64,000 bases of DNA from Pseudomonadota bacterium (lineage in GTDB: Bacteria; Myxococcota_A; UBA796; SXON01): the NCBI GenBank assembly GCA_030684355.1, contig JAUXTN010000050.1, positions 1 to 64,000 of the forward strand, given 5' to 3'. The notes below the pieces were generated by a model. The model saw only the letters and a program-made list of their open reading frames with translations, was not told the origin of the DNA and made no database searches. Numbering within the stretch: position 1 is the stretch's first letter; every line of letters starts with the position of its first letter. Shown here piece by piece: positions 61,704 to 64,000 of the stretch. Both the position numbers and the translations under genes were made by a program.

Positions 61704-62363
61704 TTACTCGCCGAACGAGCCCTTCACGTCCGTGAAGACGCCCTCGGAGGTCTTCACGAGGCGGTCGACGCGGTCGGGCGTGGCGCCCGTGGCCTTCACG
61801 TTGTTGCCGACCTTCTTCGAGGACTCCATGAGCTTCATCGGGTCGAGGCCCATCGTGGTGAGCTTGGCGGGGAACCCGGCGCACGCCGTCGCGAGCTCCT
61901 TGGCCTGGGGCACGAGCTCGACACCGGCGTCGATCATGTGCTCGCTCACGTCGAGGAGCTTGTTCACGGCGTCGATGCCGGCCTGCACGTTCTCGGGCAC
62001 CGCGTCGGTCGCCTCGAGGCGGGGCATCTTGCCCTTGAGCGCGACCTTGAGCTTGCCGTTGGCCTTGGTCTTCAGGTCGTCGAACGCGGTCTTGAGCGGG
62101 GCGTCCTCGGCCACGCCGAGCGCCAGCGCGACCTGCTTGCGGGCTTCCTTGAGGTTCGTGTCTTCCACGTCGAGCGTGTCGTGGATCGTCTTCGCCTTCA
62201 TGAAGACGGAGTCGAACTCGGCGATGCCGGTCGCCTCGATCTTGGGGAGGGGGGTCTCCTTCGCGGAGGCGCCCTTCGAGGCCTTCGGGGCGGCGTCGGC
62301 CGTAGGCACGCCACCGAGCATCGTGAGGAGGGGGAGGACGAGGAGGAGGCGGAGGGAACGCAT
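61704..62363 (-). CDS. Exported helical protein
   Basis: The function is not recognised. The 219-residue protein starts at ATG 62363 with a signal peptide (MRSLRLLLVLPLLTMLGGVPTADAA). The mature part is Lys/Ala/Asp-rich and helical (DTLDVEDTNLKEARKQVALALG; VQAGIDAVNKLLDVSEHMID), with a single Cys. It is probably a soluble periplasmic protein. It has its own terminator and a weak promoter upstream and is divergent from the permease gene. Confidence 0.72.
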   Translation of the reverse strand: MRSLRLLLVLPLLTMLGGVPTADAAPKASKGASAKETPLPKIEATGIAEFDSVFMKAKTIHDTLDVEDTNLKEARKQVALALGVAEDAPLKTAFDDLKTKANGKLKVALKGKMPRLEATDAVPENVQAGIDAVNKLLDVSEHMIDAGVELVPQAKELATACAGFPAKLTTMGLDPMKLMESSKKVGNNVKATGATPDRVDRLVKTSEGVFTDVKGSFGE

Positions 62364-62395
62364 TGGATGACCCCGAGGTGAGAAGGGTCGGCGGC

Positions 62396-62420
62396 GTAAC
62401 AAGAAACTAGCGAACGTCAA
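62396..62420 (-). promoter_or_regulatory. Weak candidate promoter for the exported helical protein
   Basis: On the minus strand TTGACG (62415-62420) is followed about 16 bases later by a poor -10 (TACGCC). It lies about 30 bases upstream of the ATG at 62363. The -10 does not match well, so this is a weak call. Confidence 0.25.
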
Positions 62421-62463
62421 TCGCCACCCTTGGGGCGCTATCATCGGCGCGTTCGGAGCTCCC

Positions 62464-63996
62464 ATGCGCTGGTTCGTCCGCGGCGACCTCGACGGCTTCT
62501 TCGGCCTCGCCCTCGACAACCTCGTCCAGCTGCTCGTCATCGACGCCCTCTGTCGCTACGTCCTCGGCTTCGACGACGCCCTGCTCCTCGGCCGCGTCCT
62601 CCCCGCCGCCGCCGTGAGCGTCCTCGCCGGAAACCTGTTCTACGCCTGGCAGGCCAAGAAGCTCGCGCGCGAGACCGGACGCGACGACATCTGCGCGCTC
62701 CCGTACGGCATCAACACGCCGAGCGTCTTCGCGTACGTCTTCCTGGTGATGCTGCCGGTGAAGCTCGCCACCGGCGACCCCCGCGCCGCCTGGCACGCCG
62801 GGCTCGTGGCCTGCCTCGGCAGCGGCCTCATCGAGCTCTTCGGCAGCGTCGGCGCCGACTGGCTGCGTCGCCACGTCCCGCGCGCCGCGCTCCTCTCGAC
62901 GCTCGCGGGCATCGCGCTCACGTTCATCTCGCTCGGGTTCCTCTTCCGTACGTTCGCCACGCCGATCGTCGGCCTCGCCACGTTCATGGTCGTGAGCCTC
63001 GTCTACTTCGGCCGCCTCCGCTTCCGGGGCAACCTCCCCGGCGGCCTCGTGGCCGTGTGCCTCGGCACCGCGCTCGCCTGGATCTTCGGGGTCGCCCCGG
63101 TGGGTACGGCCCCCGCGACGCTCGGCCTCTACCTCCCCGTCCCGGTCCTCGGTGACCTCGTGGAGGCCCTGACCGGCGGCTACATGTGGACCTACCTCGG
63201 GGTCATCGTCCCGATGGGCCTCTTCAACCTCGTGGGATCCCTCCAGAACCTCGAGAGCGCCGAGGCCGCCGGCGACCGCTTCCCCACCATGCCGTCGCTC
63301 GCCGCCAACGGCTTCGGCACGATCCTCGCGGCCCTGTTCGGCTCCTGCTTCCCCACCACCATCTACATCGGCCATCCCGGCTGGAAGGCGCTCGGGGCCC
63401 GCGCCGGGTACTCGTGGATGAACGGGGTCTTCCTCACCATCGTCTGCCTCACGGGCTCGCTCGGGTGGATCGCGTGGGCGGTCCCCGTCGAGGCCGGCAT
63501 GGCGATCGTGCTCTGGATCGGCATCGTCATCACCGCGCAGGCGTTCTCCGCCACCCCGCGCGCCCACGCCCCCGCCGTCGTCATCGGCCTGCTCCCCGGC
63601 GTGGCCGCGTGGGGCGCCATGATGGTCAAGGCCGGCGTCCGCGCCTCCGGCGGCACGTTCGGCCCCGACCTCGGGGTCGCGCTCACGAAGGCGGACGTGC
63701 ACGCCGACGGGATCTTCGCGTTGGAGCAGGGCTTCATCTTCACGGCGATGCTGCTCGCCGCCACCACCGTCGAGATCATCGAGGGCCGGTTCCGGCGCGG
63801 GGCCGCGTGGCTCCTCGCGGGGGCCGGGCTCGCGGCGGTGGGGCTCATCCACGGCTGGGGCTGGGGCGTGGGCGACACCGTGCTCGACTCCACGCCGGGC
63901 GTCGCGATGGACGCTGCGTTCGGCTACGCGGCGGGCGCGCTGGTGCTGTTCCTGGCGCCGTGGCTCGGCACGCGCGAGGGCGTCGCGCACGAGTAG
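62464..63996 (+). CDS. NCS2/AzgA-like purine permease
   Basis: This 510-residue membrane protein has about 13 hydrophobic helices and resembles the xanthine/uracil and AzgA permease families: DICALPYGINTPSVFAYVF near residue 80, NLVGSLQNLESAEAAGDRFPTM in the middle, and a GSCFPTTIYIGHPGWKALGARAGYS block. It probably imports a purine or pyrimidine base with protons, though distant relatives carry other substrates. GGAG precedes the ATG at 62464. It lies beside a divergent exported protein and close to the right end of the window. Confidence 0.82.
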   Translation: MRWFVRGDLDGFFGLALDNLVQLLVIDALCRYVLGFDDALLLGRVLPAAAVSVLAGNLFYAWQAKKLARETGRDDICALPYGINTPSVFAYVFLVMLPVKLATGDPRAAWHAGLVACLGSGLIELFGSVGADWLRRHVPRAALLSTLAGIALTFISLGFLFRTFATPIVGLATFMVVSLVYFGRLRFRGNLPGGLVAVCLGTALAWIFGVAPVGTAPATLGLYLPVPVLGDLVEALTGGYMWTYLGVIVPMGLFNLVGSLQNLESAEAAGDRFPTMPSLAANGFGTILAALFGSCFPTTIYIGHPGWKALGARAGYSWMNGVFLTIVCLTGSLGWIAWAVPVEAGMAIVLWIGIVITAQAFSATPRAHAPAVVIGLLPGVAAWGAMMVKAGVRASGGTFGPDLGVALTKADVHADGIFALEQGFIFTAMLLAATTVEIIEGRFRRGAAWLLAGAGLAAVGLIHGWGWGVGDTVLDSTPGVAMDAAFGYAAGALVLFLAPWLGTREGVAHE

Positions 63997-64000
63997 CGAC

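Overview
The window is very GC-rich, protein-dense DNA from a bacterium that is most likely a member of the Myxococcota or a close relative. The evidence is a 1,700-residue secreted protein with MopE-type metal-binding repeats and a C-terminal tail of the MYXO-CTERM kind, a very large Ser/Thr kinase-AAA-helical-repeat protein, and a LexA operator that closely resembles the Myxococcus consensus as I remember it. No rRNA, tRNA, CRISPR array, insertion sequence or phage gene was seen. No stretch over 300 bases lacks a gene. Many genes overlap by 4 bases (ATGA, GTGA, TTGA), so translational coupling is common and GTG/TTG starts are frequent.

Layout. 1-3.5 kb (minus strand): a partial coiled-coil protein, then a TetR-led operon (TetR, small membrane protein, beta-propeller, SirB1-like protein). 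3.5-10.8 kb (minus): two exported proteins, a B12-binding radical SAM enzyme, a methyltransferase, the lipid II flippase MurJ and a membrane-anchored exported protein. 10.9-13.4 kb (plus): a rhomboid-fold protein without its catalytic residues, an SDR and an exported protein. 13.4-19.8 kb (minus): the giant FG-GAP/MopE protein and a PEGA-like protein with a His/Asp-rich tail. 20-34 kb (plus): lexA, an orphan histidine kinase and a tightly overlapping Bat/MoxR operon (DUF4175, HEXXH peptidase-TPR, MoxR, DUF58, two VWA proteins, DUF4159, Cys-rich protein). 34-39 kb: a pentapeptide-propeller fusion, a degenerate transglutaminase-like exported protein and a helical-repeat protein. 39-42 kb: a B3/B4 tRNA-editing-domain protein divergent from a NACHT NTPase fused to an FGE-sulfatase domain, then an alpha/beta hydrolase.

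42.3-50.7 kb is one long plus-strand operon behind a good sigma70-like promoter: SDR, RidA-like, crotonase, lipoprotein, acyl-CoA dehydrogenase, benzoate-CoA-ligase-family enzyme, creatininase-family hydrolase and two membrane adenylyl cyclase genes. The enzyme set suggests aryl-CoA degradation, possibly of the 2-aminobenzoyl-CoA type. The two cyclases are the most striking finding. The first lacks both metal-binding aspartates but keeps the transition-state Asn and Arg, as in mammalian C2. The second keeps both aspartates but lacks the Asn and Arg, as in mammalian C1. Each has about six membrane helices. Together they look like a mammalian-type transmembrane adenylyl cyclase split into two genes that must form a heterodimer.

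50.7-64 kb: carA-carB, an outer-membrane-like protein, an ABC exporter, a metallophosphoesterase, the Ser/Thr kinase-AAA protein, a small exported helical protein and an NCS2/AzgA-like permease. Two convergent gene pairs (13.43 and 58.28 kb) share one CTAG as both stop codons.
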